Source: Petasospora fabianii (Eukaryota > Ascomycota > Saccharomycetes > Phaffomycetales > Wickerhamomycetaceae). Taken from it: a stretch of 64,000 nucleotides of DNA. Where the stretch lies: positions 248,001-312,000 of the forward strand of contig CP048720.1 of NCBI GenBank assembly GCA_022641835.1, in the 5' to 3' direction. Below, in pieces: positions 29,736-38,997 of this stretch (within the stretch, counting starts at the first letter, position 1; each line of letters begins with the position of its first letter). The position numbers and the translations under genes were made by a program. Under the pieces are notes generated by a model, which was given only the letters and a program-made list of their open reading frames with translations, was not told where the DNA came from and searched no databases.

Positions 29736-30815
29736 TCAAGCCTGAGCCTGGAGAAGTGGAGAGTACTTCTCAAAGACCTCATCAATAGCCTTCAAGACTT
29801 CATCCTTTCTTTCCTGAGTGACCCAAGAACCGTTGATGGAGTTTTTGGCCACAAGACACCATGTCGCCAAGGACCAACCGAATCTGGTATGGACAGTCAA
29901 GTAGTTGTCCAAGATATAACCACCGAAGTAGGCTGGGTCATCCGAGTTCAAGGAGAATGGAACGCCAGCATCAATGAACTCTTGAAGTGGGAGCTCAGAG
30001 ACGTCCTTAACAACCTGAAGCTTAACGTTTGACAATGGACAGACCGTCAGTAAGGTCTGGTTGTCAGCAAGACGCTTCAAAAGATCTTTATCCTTGATGG
30101 AATTCACACCGTGATCGATACGCGTCACATTGAGCAAGTCCAAAGAGTTGATGACAAAGTCTGGACCACCTTCCTCACCAGCGTGAGCAGTCAAGTTCAT
30201 GGCTGGGTTGATCTCTTTGACCTTGGCGTAACATTCCTGGAAGAGATGTGGTGGGAATGGCTTTTCAGCGGAGTCAAGACCCAATGCATGGATGGTACCG
30301 TTCTCCATGTGCTTCTTAGCAGAGTCAATGGTGACGAGACCATGGTCAGATGGGAGATGTCTCAAAAGACACATGATGAGCTTGGTGGTGAGGCCGAGCT
30401 CCTTCTCAGCCTTGACGCAGGCTCTTTCGAAGCCAGCAACGACAACGTCGATGTGAATGTTTCTCTCTGTGTGAGTCTGTGGGTCGAAGAACACCTCAGC
30501 ATGCACAACACCGTCACGCTTGGCCTTCTGGAAGTAAGCCCATGCGAGGTCGAAGAAGTCCTCTTCGTTGATGAGGACGTTGGCGCCGATGTAGTAGAAG
30601 TCAAGGAAGTCTTGGAGGTCTGCAAAACGGTTGTAACGGTCGTTCAATTCCTCGACAGTTTTTGGAAATTGCTCTGGAAGGGTGATGTTGTTTCTCTTTG
30701 CGAGTGGGAAGAGCAGATCAGGCTCAAGAGTACCCTCCAAGTGGACATGGTGCTCACACTTTGGGAGCTCTCTGAGGAAGTTATGCATGTGCTCTGAGCA
30801 ATCGTGCTGGGCCAT
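29736..30815 (-). CDS. AAH1: Adenine deaminase, 359 aa
   Basis: A member of the adenosine/adenine deaminase metal-dependent hydrolase family. Visible are the zinc ligands in HVHLEGTL (His23, His25), the catalytic Glu in HAGEEGGPD, the IDHGVNS motif and the SLNSDDPAYFG motif with its Asp pair. Length and the segment NRFADLQDFLDFYYIGANVL fit fungal Aah1 rather than adenosine deaminase. The enzyme turns adenine into hypoxanthine in purine salvage. I saw no Bas1-type TGACTC site just upstream, although Saccharomyces AAH1 is under that control. The frame is intact. Confidence 0.93.
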   Translation of the reverse strand: MAQHDCSEHMHNFLRELPKCEHHVHLEGTLEPDLLFPLAKRNNITLPEQFPKTVEELNDRYNRFADLQDFLDFYYIGANVLINEEDFFDLAWAYFQKAKRDGVVHAEVFFDPQTHTERNIHIDVVVAGFERACVKAEKELGLTTKLIMCLLRHLPSDHGLVTIDSAKKHMENGTIHALGLDSAEKPFPPHLFQECYAKVKEINPAMNLTAHAGEEGGPDFVINSLDLLNVTRIDHGVNSIKDKDLLKRLADNQTLLTVCPLSNVKLQVVKDVSELPLQEFIDAGVPFSLNSDDPAYFGGYILDNYLTVHTRFGWSLATWCLVAKNSINGSWVTQERKDEVLKAIDEVFEKYSPLLQAQA

Positions 30816-32016
30816 TGTGGATACAGTGATTTATTTAACGTGATAAACTGTGAGTGAGCAACTGCAGTGTGGAGAACTATAGCTGAGATCTGGCTAGGCT
30901 TTCAAAAGAAAAGTTTTTGGATCTCGGGTATGCATCGATGTGTCAACGTTTCTTTTTCTGGGCATCGCATGAAGGCCCGACGGATCGGACTTTTCGCCGA
31001 CGGCTTGGCCTAAACTTCAGGTTGTGGGGAAGTCGTCTTTGGTGTGAAGTAGTTGCAACGATAGACTGAAATGGGCGCATCTGTAATACAACGTTCTTGA
31101 TGGGTGTCCAATTCCACAAACAGATTGGAATCGAATGGTTCCGTTGTATCCATAGCCAAGTTGGTCTATTTGCAGCGGCAACACTTTTGGTCGCGCCTTC
31201 AGCCCAGGCTCTGTGTCGGAGGGCAAGCCTCTCTAGCTAGAGTTTTGTGTTAGCAAGGGATATTCTACGATGAGCCCAGTATTTTTTTATGAATTCAAAG
31301 TTTTCAGAAGAGTCGTCGATCCATTGCATGAATAATCAACAAGGTGCTCAAGGTACTCAATATGAGAGTACTGGCTTCGGTTTGTGCTCACCAGCTTTAT
31401 AGGAAGACTTGGTGATCCATATCTCACAGCTCTACACGTTCATCTTTCACCCACAATTATTTCGCCTCTAAGTGGCTTGTGAGACGCCAAATGGGAACAA
31501 AGTGCTACGTTAGACTTCTTCCTTACCAACCCATTCAGACGAAAACTCCAGAAGTTGGGTTACGCAGCACTGGCCGCTCCGTTCCTTCCCAATTCGGAAC
31601 ATCGCCCTCGCAAAATTTTCACAAGCCGACGAGCGCGAAGGTAAACAGCCAGCAAACAACACGTACAAAGCTGCCAGAGGGCACTTCGTCAGCCTCTATC
31701 GCACCAACCAGCCGGCTAAACCGTTGAAACAAGCACGGATTCTTCTCCGGTGCACTCACTTGCCCTATAGCGCTTCCAACAAGCTCACCAGCAGCGCTCG
31801 TTGTTCCTCTGCGCGCCCTACCCTTGCTGAACGCCCCCCTCTCGGCCTCCCGCACTCGGAGCGCCACCCGGCCCGACCTACGCCCATACAAAGCTCACGT
31901 CGAACCAACAACAACACCGGCGCAGCGTTCACAACGCCCGGCAGGACCTTCGGAGAGCCTCCTTAATTACACAGCTAAAGGCCTAAGGCCCCAGTCTCTC
32001 ACACCGTCCTAGCACA
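30816..32016. other. 1.2 kb divergent promoter region of AAH1 and EPL1
   Basis: The EPL1-proximal 300 bases (about 31700-32010) are C-rich on the + strand and look like a long 5' leader. Frames of 62-90 codons overlap there but give Arg/Pro/Ser-rich products. No RNA gene is seen. Confidence 0.5.
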
Positions 32017-34104
32017 ATGGCCGCACCGGCCTCTGCGGGCGGTCGTTTCCGCCAGCGTAAGATCTCCACTAAGCAGACGCTCCAAATCCTGAAGCAGAGT
32101 CAGATCAGCGAAGTCGACAACGATGACCTTCAACAAAGAGACCTGCAGGAGATCGAAACTGGTGTTGATAAGAACGAGGAGGATGAGGTGCATCTTCAGA
32201 AGATTTTGAAAGCGACTGGATTGACACACACCGCTGATACCTATATCCCCACACCAGACGCGTCCAAGGAATGGCTCGAGGCCTCCAAGTATTACAGTGG
32301 CACTTTCCAGCACCCAGAGTCATATATCAAGTCATCATGTCAGATGGAAGACTATTCAGGTACGCTGTACAATATGGATGAAGAGGATGATGAGTTCTTG
32401 AAACCTTACAATGAACAGCTAGCCAAGGACAAGAAGGATCAATTGACAGAGGACGAGTTCGAGATTATGATGTACAACTTTGAAAAAACCATCAGCGATA
32501 AACAACCGTTCCTCGTGACGGATCCAACCCACATACTATCACTCAACGAGATCAAGCTGGCTCTTCTTCAAGTTGATAGATCATCTGTGGAGAACGTTAC
32601 TCAAGTTTTAGCTGAGGATCTCAATGTTCATCCATTCATTACGCACTTTGATGCCAAACTACCCAAGAAGCCAAGACAGTTGAAGGTATTGATCGAGCTT
32701 CATGGCACGCCTGTCTATGACCATTTCAAGAAGAGAAAAATCGCAAGAGCTGGTAACAACATAACACCAATCCTCAAGTTCACTGGAGAAGATGATAACG
32801 ATGCGTACATCTGTTTTAGACAACGTCAGTTCAGACAGCAGAGAAAGACAAGAAGGGCTGATGTACAGAGTTCTGAGAAGCTGCTGAAGTTGTTCAGAGA
32901 ACTGAAAGCTACTAAGGATCTTAATGTCCTCGTTGCTCAAAGAGAGTTGTTACGTTTGGAGTCTATTAAGACAGAGCATGAGATCTTTGAATTGAGATGT
33001 AGGGTCAAGACAATCAAACGTGAACTTGGTATCACTGACAGTGACGAGGACCTCATTGCTCATAAGAAGAAGAAACTTCCACCACCAGTTGTTCAGCCTG
33101 CTGCTGCTGCCGTTGATGTCAAGGAGGAGAAGAAGAAAGGTCTGGCCAAGTCTAGCAACAACGCAAACATTGACAGAAACAAGGCTGTCGATGGCACTCT
33201 TCCAGATACACCACAGCAATTCCAGCCATATGTCAAGCTTCCACCTTCCAAGATTCCCGATATGGAGCTCGAGACTGTCGATCGCTTGTTGTCCAGTAAG
33301 GAGCTGAGTATGCAGAAGTTTGTTGATGAGAAGCTCAAGAAGCGTAAATTGGCCGAAGCTGGCTTCACCAATTTCACGGATGATCCTTACAATCCATGGC
33401 TCAACATAACGACTCCCTACCAGGAGATTTTGGATTCGTCACACATCCCATACTCGTCAATTGCGTCATCACTCTTCGATGTTGAATCATTTGGGTATGT
33501 TCCGAATGCGGAGAGGTACATTGAGAAGGGTATTGCACCAAACGAAGGTGATGTGATCTTGATCAACCCAGAGACTGGTAAGATATCCAAGAAGAGCGCT
33601 CCTGAGAAATTCAATCCATTCTACATGGAGTCTGCGTTGACAAGTGGTACATTGATGACTCTTCGTAACCGTGTTGGAAGGTTGGGACAGACTTATATTG
33701 ATCGTCGTGGGATGGTGAAGATTCCAGATCTAACCCGTGACGATTTTGAGAATGAAGAAGAATGGGACGCCTTTGAAAGAAAGAGAGACATGGCGATGTT
33801 CGACTCTGAGACGCATCCTTCGCCATTGAGTGAAGACCCTTCTTGTCTTAACAACATCTCCAACGATACACAGGTAATCCGCTTCGGCAGTATGCTTGTC
33901 TCCAAATCCTATGAGACCTTGAGAGAAACTGTGCTTCAACACAGACAGCACTACATTCAACGTCTACGCCTGCAACAACAGCAAATGCAACAGAACCAAT
34001 TAGCCCAACAACAAGCCCAGCAACAAGGACAACAGGCTCGTAAGAACTCTCCATTGCCTCCTGCTGCTGCACAAAGTGGCTCGACAGCAAAGGCAAACGC
34101 CTGA
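32017..34104 (+). CDS. EPL1: Enhancer of polycomb-like subunit of NuA4, 695 aa
   Basis: The N-terminal EPcA region is clear: RFRQRKISTKQTLQILKQSQ, the acidic run, HTADTYIPTPDASKEW, and FLKPYNEQLAKDKKDQLTED. ICFRQRQFRQQRKTRRADVQ follows near residue 270. The tail is Gln-rich (QQQQMQQNQLAQQQAQQQGQ). Epl1 anchors Esa1, Yng2 and Eaf6 in the Piccolo core and ties it to NuA4, directing acetylation of H4 and H2A in nucleosomes. The length is shorter than S. cerevisiae Epl1 but complete at both ends. The ATG follows a C-rich leader with the context CACAATGG. Confidence 0.95.
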   Translation: MAAPASAGGRFRQRKISTKQTLQILKQSQISEVDNDDLQQRDLQEIETGVDKNEEDEVHLQKILKATGLTHTADTYIPTPDASKEWLEASKYYSGTFQHPESYIKSSCQMEDYSGTLYNMDEEDDEFLKPYNEQLAKDKKDQLTEDEFEIMMYNFEKTISDKQPFLVTDPTHILSLNEIKLALLQVDRSSVENVTQVLAEDLNVHPFITHFDAKLPKKPRQLKVLIELHGTPVYDHFKKRKIARAGNNITPILKFTGEDDNDAYICFRQRQFRQQRKTRRADVQSSEKLLKLFRELKATKDLNVLVAQRELLRLESIKTEHEIFELRCRVKTIKRELGITDSDEDLIAHKKKKLPPPVVQPAAAAVDVKEEKKKGLAKSSNNANIDRNKAVDGTLPDTPQQFQPYVKLPPSKIPDMELETVDRLLSSKELSMQKFVDEKLKKRKLAEAGFTNFTDDPYNPWLNITTPYQEILDSSHIPYSSIASSLFDVESFGYVPNAERYIEKGIAPNEGDVILINPETGKISKKSAPEKFNPFYMESALTSGTLMTLRNRVGRLGQTYIDRRGMVKIPDLTRDDFENEEEWDAFERKRDMAMFDSETHPSPLSEDPSCLNNISNDTQVIRFGSMLVSKSYETLRETVLQHRQHYIQRLRLQQQQMQQNQLAQQQAQQQGQQARKNSPLPPAAAQSGSTAKANA

Positions 34105-34345
34105 TGCCCAGTCGCAGTCGCTAGTATTCACGACCCTGAACATGACATTTACCCCCGTTCCAATCTGTGTTATATAATTGAGAACTTTAACGAACATTTT
34201 CAAACATTATGCTGTTGCTTTCTTGTAGTGTTTGCAGATCACTAGACGTTTGTGGACAGTAATATATGGAGAAGTATATAAACTACGCAGCGGCGGAACA
34301 TTTATTTTAGCTCCACATATTAGTCTTCGTAAACATAACCATTCA

Positions 34346-35035
34346 TTAAACCTTTTGAATCCATGCGGGATCCCAATATAGCACTTTTCCTTTGAATCGA
34401 TCCACCCACAGATAACCTGAGCTCACCATCCCATCCAGCACACTTGTTGCTCTATATGAAGGCCATCCCAAGTTGTCCTTGAGCATCCTTACACTGACAT
34501 AACCGATAATTGACGCAATCTCAAAGACAACGTTTTGATCTTGTGTGATTTCAATGTGGAAATTCTTAAGGTATTCCCTTTTCCCAATCCTGACAATCTC
34601 AACGTCTTCATTCAACGGGCGAAGCATCTCCACACATTTCTCAATATCTGTGTATGTGACGTTCATCTTCCCAAACTCTTCAAGGAATTGCTCAACGGGC
34701 ATCAAACCACCATTGAGATCCCTCATTGCATTGGAGTATTCAATGATGCGAACGCATAGTTCACAGTAAAATTCCTGCATCTTGTTCCCATCCTGACCAT
34801 AAATCTGCAATGGATCAATGCCAACCATGGAACAGGTCTGGATGAACTTGTTACGTACTTCGAGATCGGATGAGAGTTCATCGTTGTGTTCTGTAAGGAA
34901 GTTGAGCAAGATGGACTTGAATAACGATAGTTGTGTACTGAGTTCTGTGGATTTCTGGCGGATGAGCGACTGTCCGAGCTCGTTGTACGAGCGTAGACGA
35001 TGGTTATCAAGGGCTGATAGACCGAGTTTCTTCAT
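34346..35035 (-). CDS. SNF8: ESCRT-II subunit Vps22, 229 aa
   Basis: The sequence matches Snf8/EAP30: LGLSALDNHRLRSYNELG at the start, MQEFYCELCVRIIEYSNAMR, GGLMPVEQFLEEF, and winged-helix segments near SVRMLKDNLGWPSYRATSVLDG. The closing VLYWDPAWIQKV is also typical. With Vps25 and Vps36 it forms the ESCRT-II complex, which sorts ubiquitinated cargo into endosomal vesicles. Length is close to the S. cerevisiae protein (233). The first ATG is used. Confidence 0.93.
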   Translation of the reverse strand: MKKLGLSALDNHRLRSYNELGQSLIRQKSTELSTQLSLFKSILLNFLTEHNDELSSDLEVRNKFIQTCSMVGIDPLQIYGQDGNKMQEFYCELCVRIIEYSNAMRDLNGGLMPVEQFLEEFGKMNVTYTDIEKCVEMLRPLNEDVEIVRIGKREYLKNFHIEITQDQNVVFEIASIIGYVSVRMLKDNLGWPSYRATSVLDGMVSSGYLWVDRFKGKVLYWDPAWIQKV

Positions 35036-35279
35036 GTTGGATACAGTTGTGAGCAGTGAATGGGGCCCTTATGTGTGGAGAAGATAGAGACTCTTTGGTT
35101 GTTTTCGTCGCGCATTTCTTATTGAGGATGGATGTTGATCAAACGCTATAGTAAAAAAGAAAAGCAGGTCATAACAGATCGTCATCGTGCATTAACATCT
35201 TTGCTTATCTAATAAGCCAGAGGCCACAGTATATAATCATTATATCGTCAAAGAGAAAAACCCAGTAGTGTGACCACCT

Positions 35280-36401
35280 TCACATCACCAGACACTTATC
35301 ACCACCACCGTATGCCATAGCCAACGTCTCATCGGTAACCTCTTTTTCATTAGCTCTCTTCTTCTTCTTAACCTCTTCAGGGAAATTTTGTTTCATATAC
35401 TCAATGAGCTCATGGTCGACATTTATCTCAGTTGCCTTCATCACGACGGGTTCACGACACATTGGACACTTGGCTTCGCCACGACGTTGTAATTTGATTA
35501 GGCAACGGATGCAGAAGAAATGTTGGCATTCAAGACGTATCGGTTTGTATGCGATTGTGAAACAGATCGGACAGAGGTAGTCATCGAGTTGTGGGACAAG
35601 TCGTACCACGTCGGTGGAAATGATTTGCTCGATGGTGGATGTCGATAGTTTGGATTTTTGTATCGTCATGATCTTTGCAAGATTACTCGATGATTTGAGA
35701 AGGGTGTGCTTGTCAAATTTCTTCATGATCTTGCGGATGGCGATCGTGTTCAAGTTGGAGAAGTTGAGGAATTGAATGAGTTCCACGTTAAGTTGGTAAA
35801 ACTGATCAAAATATTTTGTATTTTGCTTCGAGTGTTTGAATGATTTGATGAGTTTCACGTCATTGAGATGTTTGACGAATTTGTTAAGGTTCTTCATGGT
35901 GAAGTGAGACTTGAGGTCAAGCTTGAACTCGACATAGAGATTAAAGATATTTCTCCAAAGGTACATATCTGCTTTGCTTCTATTTGACGAGTCTGTTAGT
36001 TTAGTGATGAGCATTGCAATCTTTTTCACTTTATCAGACAAGAGTGCCTCATGCATGGTGTTGAATTTGACTAGGGACTGATATTGTGCGTACAAATCGT
36101 TGAAGAAAACTCTGTCGTTGGTGAGCTCAAGTTTCTTGTTGCGTATCGACTCTGTTTCCTCCTTATCGTCTTCAAATTTGAGCGTTGGGTCTAAGAGTCC
36201 ACTTGCTTCCCTGTCAAACTCGTAATAGAGACGAAGGTTGCCATCCTCAATGTATTCACGTGAGAGCCCGACCTGTTCCATCTCATCCACCACGCGATTT
36301 ATGCTCTTCTTTAGTGGCTTGTAATGAATGGAGCTATCTATCCACTCTGGGGGAATCTGGTCCTCCTCCAGCGCCCGCTCAAGGGTCTTACCGAACTTCA
36401 T
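35280..36401 (-). CDS. SPX-RING ubiquitin ligase with a C-terminal CaaX box, 373 aa
   Basis: An SPX domain opens the protein (MKFGKTLERALEEDQIPPEW, IHYKPLKKSINR, LRLYYEFDREASGLL), including the Lys-rich helix used by SPX domains to bind inositol pyrophosphates. A C3HC4 RING finger occupies residues 277-315 (CPIC, CQHFFCIRC, CPMC). This pairing matches fungal SPX-RING ligases such as S. pombe Pqr1 and the annotated RING-14 proteins, which restrain phosphate uptake. The last four residues are Cys-Leu-Val-Met, a perfect CaaX farnesylation signal, preceded by GGGDK. If modified, the ligase would be tethered to a membrane. The orthologue is absent from S. cerevisiae as far as I recall. Confidence 0.87.
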   Translation of the reverse strand: MKFGKTLERALEEDQIPPEWIDSSIHYKPLKKSINRVVDEMEQVGLSREYIEDGNLRLYYEFDREASGLLDPTLKFEDDKEETESIRNKKLELTNDRVFFNDLYAQYQSLVKFNTMHEALLSDKVKKIAMLITKLTDSSNRSKADMYLWRNIFNLYVEFKLDLKSHFTMKNLNKFVKHLNDVKLIKSFKHSKQNTKYFDQFYQLNVELIQFLNFSNLNTIAIRKIMKKFDKHTLLKSSSNLAKIMTIQKSKLSTSTIEQIISTDVVRLVPQLDDYLCPICFTIAYKPIRLECQHFFCIRCLIKLQRRGEAKCPMCREPVVMKATEINVDHELIEYMKQNFPEEVKKKKRANEKEVTDETLAMAYGGGDKCLVM

Positions 36402-36805
36402 GATGCTTCAAATGGAATTGATATATGTTTCGGTGGAGTAGACGACGTCTAACTGCCTGCTGTTGTTGTTTTGATAATTTTTTCGTTGTTGGTGATGTTT
36501 GTAGTACAGTTTGTTGTCGTGTGTGCCAGCCCGAAAATTTTGGTGATGAGGAGCTCGCCCACGTTTTTGATTGCGGTTTAGTCTGCTGGCTGAGCTAAAG
36601 TGGCCAGTGCCTGCAGTTGTTAGCCGGGTCAAGGAGGGGACTACAAGTCATAAATCTTCTACTGCCCAGGTAGTAACTCCCAAATAAGAACAAGAACTGG
36701 CTCTAGAGCTGTCAAGGCACAAATAACAACCAAAATGACCAAGAAGTATCGCGAGTGATCGGCCCTTACCCCGGCATTATTATGCTGACAGCAGCTTATG
36801 AAGGT

Positions 36806-36855
<50 letters not shown>

Positions 36856-36988
36856 CTCCACTGCAACTCCACCGCGAAACTTGGACGCGACTTGAGCACA
36901 CACGCGCTCAATCACCAAAACTAAACGCGTCGCAGTTGTTCTCTCCACACAAGAAGCATCGCAGCTTTTTAGATAATTGCCGCCCAAT
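36402..36988. other. Divergent promoter region between the SPX-RING gene and HAT1
   Basis: It contains a 44-base T run, listed separately, about 138 bases before the HAT1 ATG. Otherwise gene-free. Confidence 0.55.
36807..36850 (+). repeat. Uninterrupted run of 44 T
   Basis: A homopolymer of 44 T on the + strand between divergent promoters. Poly(dA:dT) tracts repel nucleosomes in yeast, but this one is unusually long and its true length may vary or be mis-called in assembly. Confidence 0.95.
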
Positions 36989-38140
36989 ATGACATCCGAC
37001 TACAACCCTGAGCTCTGGACAGTATCGTCCAATGAGGCACTCACGCTCAACATTGCAGACTCTACGGGACATACCGCCTTCCATCCAACATTCACATACC
37101 CAATCTTTGGAGACAGTGAACAGATCTTTGGATACAAAGGTCTCTCTATCCATCTCGCATTTGACTCTTCAACGTTCCTTCCCTTTCTCAAGGTCAAGTT
37201 CGACAAGAAGCTTAATGATGACGTTGAAGACGTACAGGCCAAACTCCTAGAGTTCCTCCCAGAGAGTACAATCTTGGACGATGAGGAGAAGTGGGTGGCA
37301 ACGTTTAAAGAGGAACACAAGACACTCGACTATTCCAAATTCGAATTGATAAACAAGTACGAATCCAAAGGTCAGGAATACGCCATATACAAGACTAAGC
37401 TAAACAATGATCTCGCTGTGGAATTGAATAGAAGACTACAGATCCTTGTACTATTGTTCATCGAGGCAGGATCATACATTGATGATACAGATGATAAATG
37501 GGACCTTTTCCTGTGTGTTCAATCAGGTACCAATAACATTGTTGGTTTTACAACTGCATATTCATATCTGAAATATAATGGTGCTGATGAATTTGATGCA
37601 GTGGATCAACTGAAACACAGAAATAAGATCTCACAGTTTGTTATCTTGCCAACTTATCAAAGTCAATCTCATGGATCACAGCTTTACAATACAGTCACAG
37701 GATACTGGATTGCCGACGAAAATGTCCAAGAGATTACAGTTGAGGATCCAAATGAAAAATTTGATGATCTTCGTTATAGAAATGATTTCAAGAGATTGTT
37801 CGAAGAAGGATACATCCCGTCTTTACCAAAGAATGTGATGACTGTCACAAATCAGTGGTACAAGGAACAAGCCGCAAAATATAAAATTGAGCTGAATCAA
37901 TTCAAAAAACTCACCGAGATTGGATACTTATACAACCAGAACGTTAAAGTTGCCAGATTGTTAATCAAGAAGAGACTCTATGAAAAAAACAGAGACGGCT
38001 TAGTGGAGCTCGAGCCAGCTGTGAGAAACGACAAGTTACAAACTGCATTTGAGAGTATCCAACAGGAATACCTCAGAATCATTGACACTTTAAGGCTGAG
38101 AGATAGCAGTAACAGACCAGTGAAGAAACAAAAGGTTTAA
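36989..38140 (+). CDS. HAT1: Type B histone acetyltransferase catalytic subunit, 383 aa
   Basis: The N-terminal Hat1 domain is recognised by PELWTVSSNEALTLNIADS and HPTFTYPIFGDSEQIFGYKG, with IGxGL-type and DKWDLFLCV segments further on. The acetyl-CoA loop at about residues 219-232 reads ILPTYQSQSHGSQLYNTV. The usual Q-x-x-G-x-G becomes Q-S-Q-S-H-G, a Ser for the first Gly. The C-terminal helical part and basic end (PVKKQKV) may be a nuclear signal. Hat1 acetylates newly made histone H4 at Lys5 and Lys12 with Hat2. The ATG at 36989 is chosen over a TTG four codons earlier. Confidence 0.92.
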   Translation: MTSDYNPELWTVSSNEALTLNIADSTGHTAFHPTFTYPIFGDSEQIFGYKGLSIHLAFDSSTFLPFLKVKFDKKLNDDVEDVQAKLLEFLPESTILDDEEKWVATFKEEHKTLDYSKFELINKYESKGQEYAIYKTKLNNDLAVELNRRLQILVLLFIEAGSYIDDTDDKWDLFLCVQSGTNNIVGFTTAYSYLKYNGADEFDAVDQLKHRNKISQFVILPTYQSQSHGSQLYNTVTGYWIADENVQEITVEDPNEKFDDLRYRNDFKRLFEEGYIPSLPKNVMTVTNQWYKEQAAKYKIELNQFKKLTEIGYLYNQNVKVARLLIKKRLYEKNRDGLVELEPAVRNDKLQTAFESIQQEYLRIIDTLRLRDSSNRPVKKQKV

Positions 38141-38997
38141 TCATGAGCACTGCACATCTAATAATACGACTATTGTGTGGATACCTCAAACTGTAGATTT
38201 CCAAACTTTTACGGGCCATCTGATCTCGATACGTGGATCAATGTTATCTTGCGTGATTCTGCTTTCAATCCCACAATTTTCAATCTATACAGGAGTAGAT
38301 CCGCCAAAGTCCCCTTTTGAGGAGACCGTAGAATGTGGAACGTGCGTGAACTTGTGCGTGAACCTGTGCGTGTACCTACGGGTGTGGACATTAACCCTCT
38401 CCTACCCATATCGGCCCTGGGTATGAAGGTGAGATACTAGGGAATATCTATTGTCCGAGACGCTCCTCTGCAGCTAGTGTGCCCGGGACCCCATGTGCAT
38501 TCAGCCCCCTTAGAGATTGTGTCTGCAGTCTTGTCCCGAGTTTTTCTCAAGACTCGGAAAGATAAGCTCCTCGACGCATGTGCATGGAGATTGTTGGCGA
38601 GAGCTAGAGGACCCCGAAGTATCCGTGGGGATGGATACTAATAATAAAATGAACAAAGCGTCATAAGCGAGATCAGCCACTAAAAATGACGTCCTCAAAT
38701 GATAACAATTGCCCAGATTAAACATCTCAAGCGAAACAAAACAACCTTCTACGCCGCCTTCTGCGCAAGCAATCGAAGGGCCCTTCCCGAAGCGTCTGTT
38801 TTCAGGTTTCCCAAAGGGGAAAAGTAATTGGCATCCTAATTGGGGGGCAAAGGGCGGTATGCGCACACCTTTGCTGCATGGTGCTCGGGCCCGCAGCAAT
38901 TGAAATTCGTGTCCGCCACTTATAAGAGGTGGAGGGCCCCCCGCCACAGGTACGTTCCACCTGCCCAAGACTCAATTGAGTTAGTTGACACGCCACA
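38141..38997. other. Intergenic region before PIL1
   Basis: About 860 bases. It holds a 12-base triple repeat (38342-38377), listed separately, and a GC-rich TSS-proximal half. Minus-strand frames here have no domain. Confidence 0.5.
38342..38377 (+). repeat. 12-base tandem repeat, three copies
   Basis: Three consecutive units, GTGCGTGAACTT, GTGCGTGAACCT and GTGCGTGTACCT, followed by ACGGGTGTGG. On the minus strand the end reads CCACACCCGT, close to a Rap1-like core (ACACCCRTACA) but not exact. It lies about 620 bases before PIL1. Confidence 0.7.
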
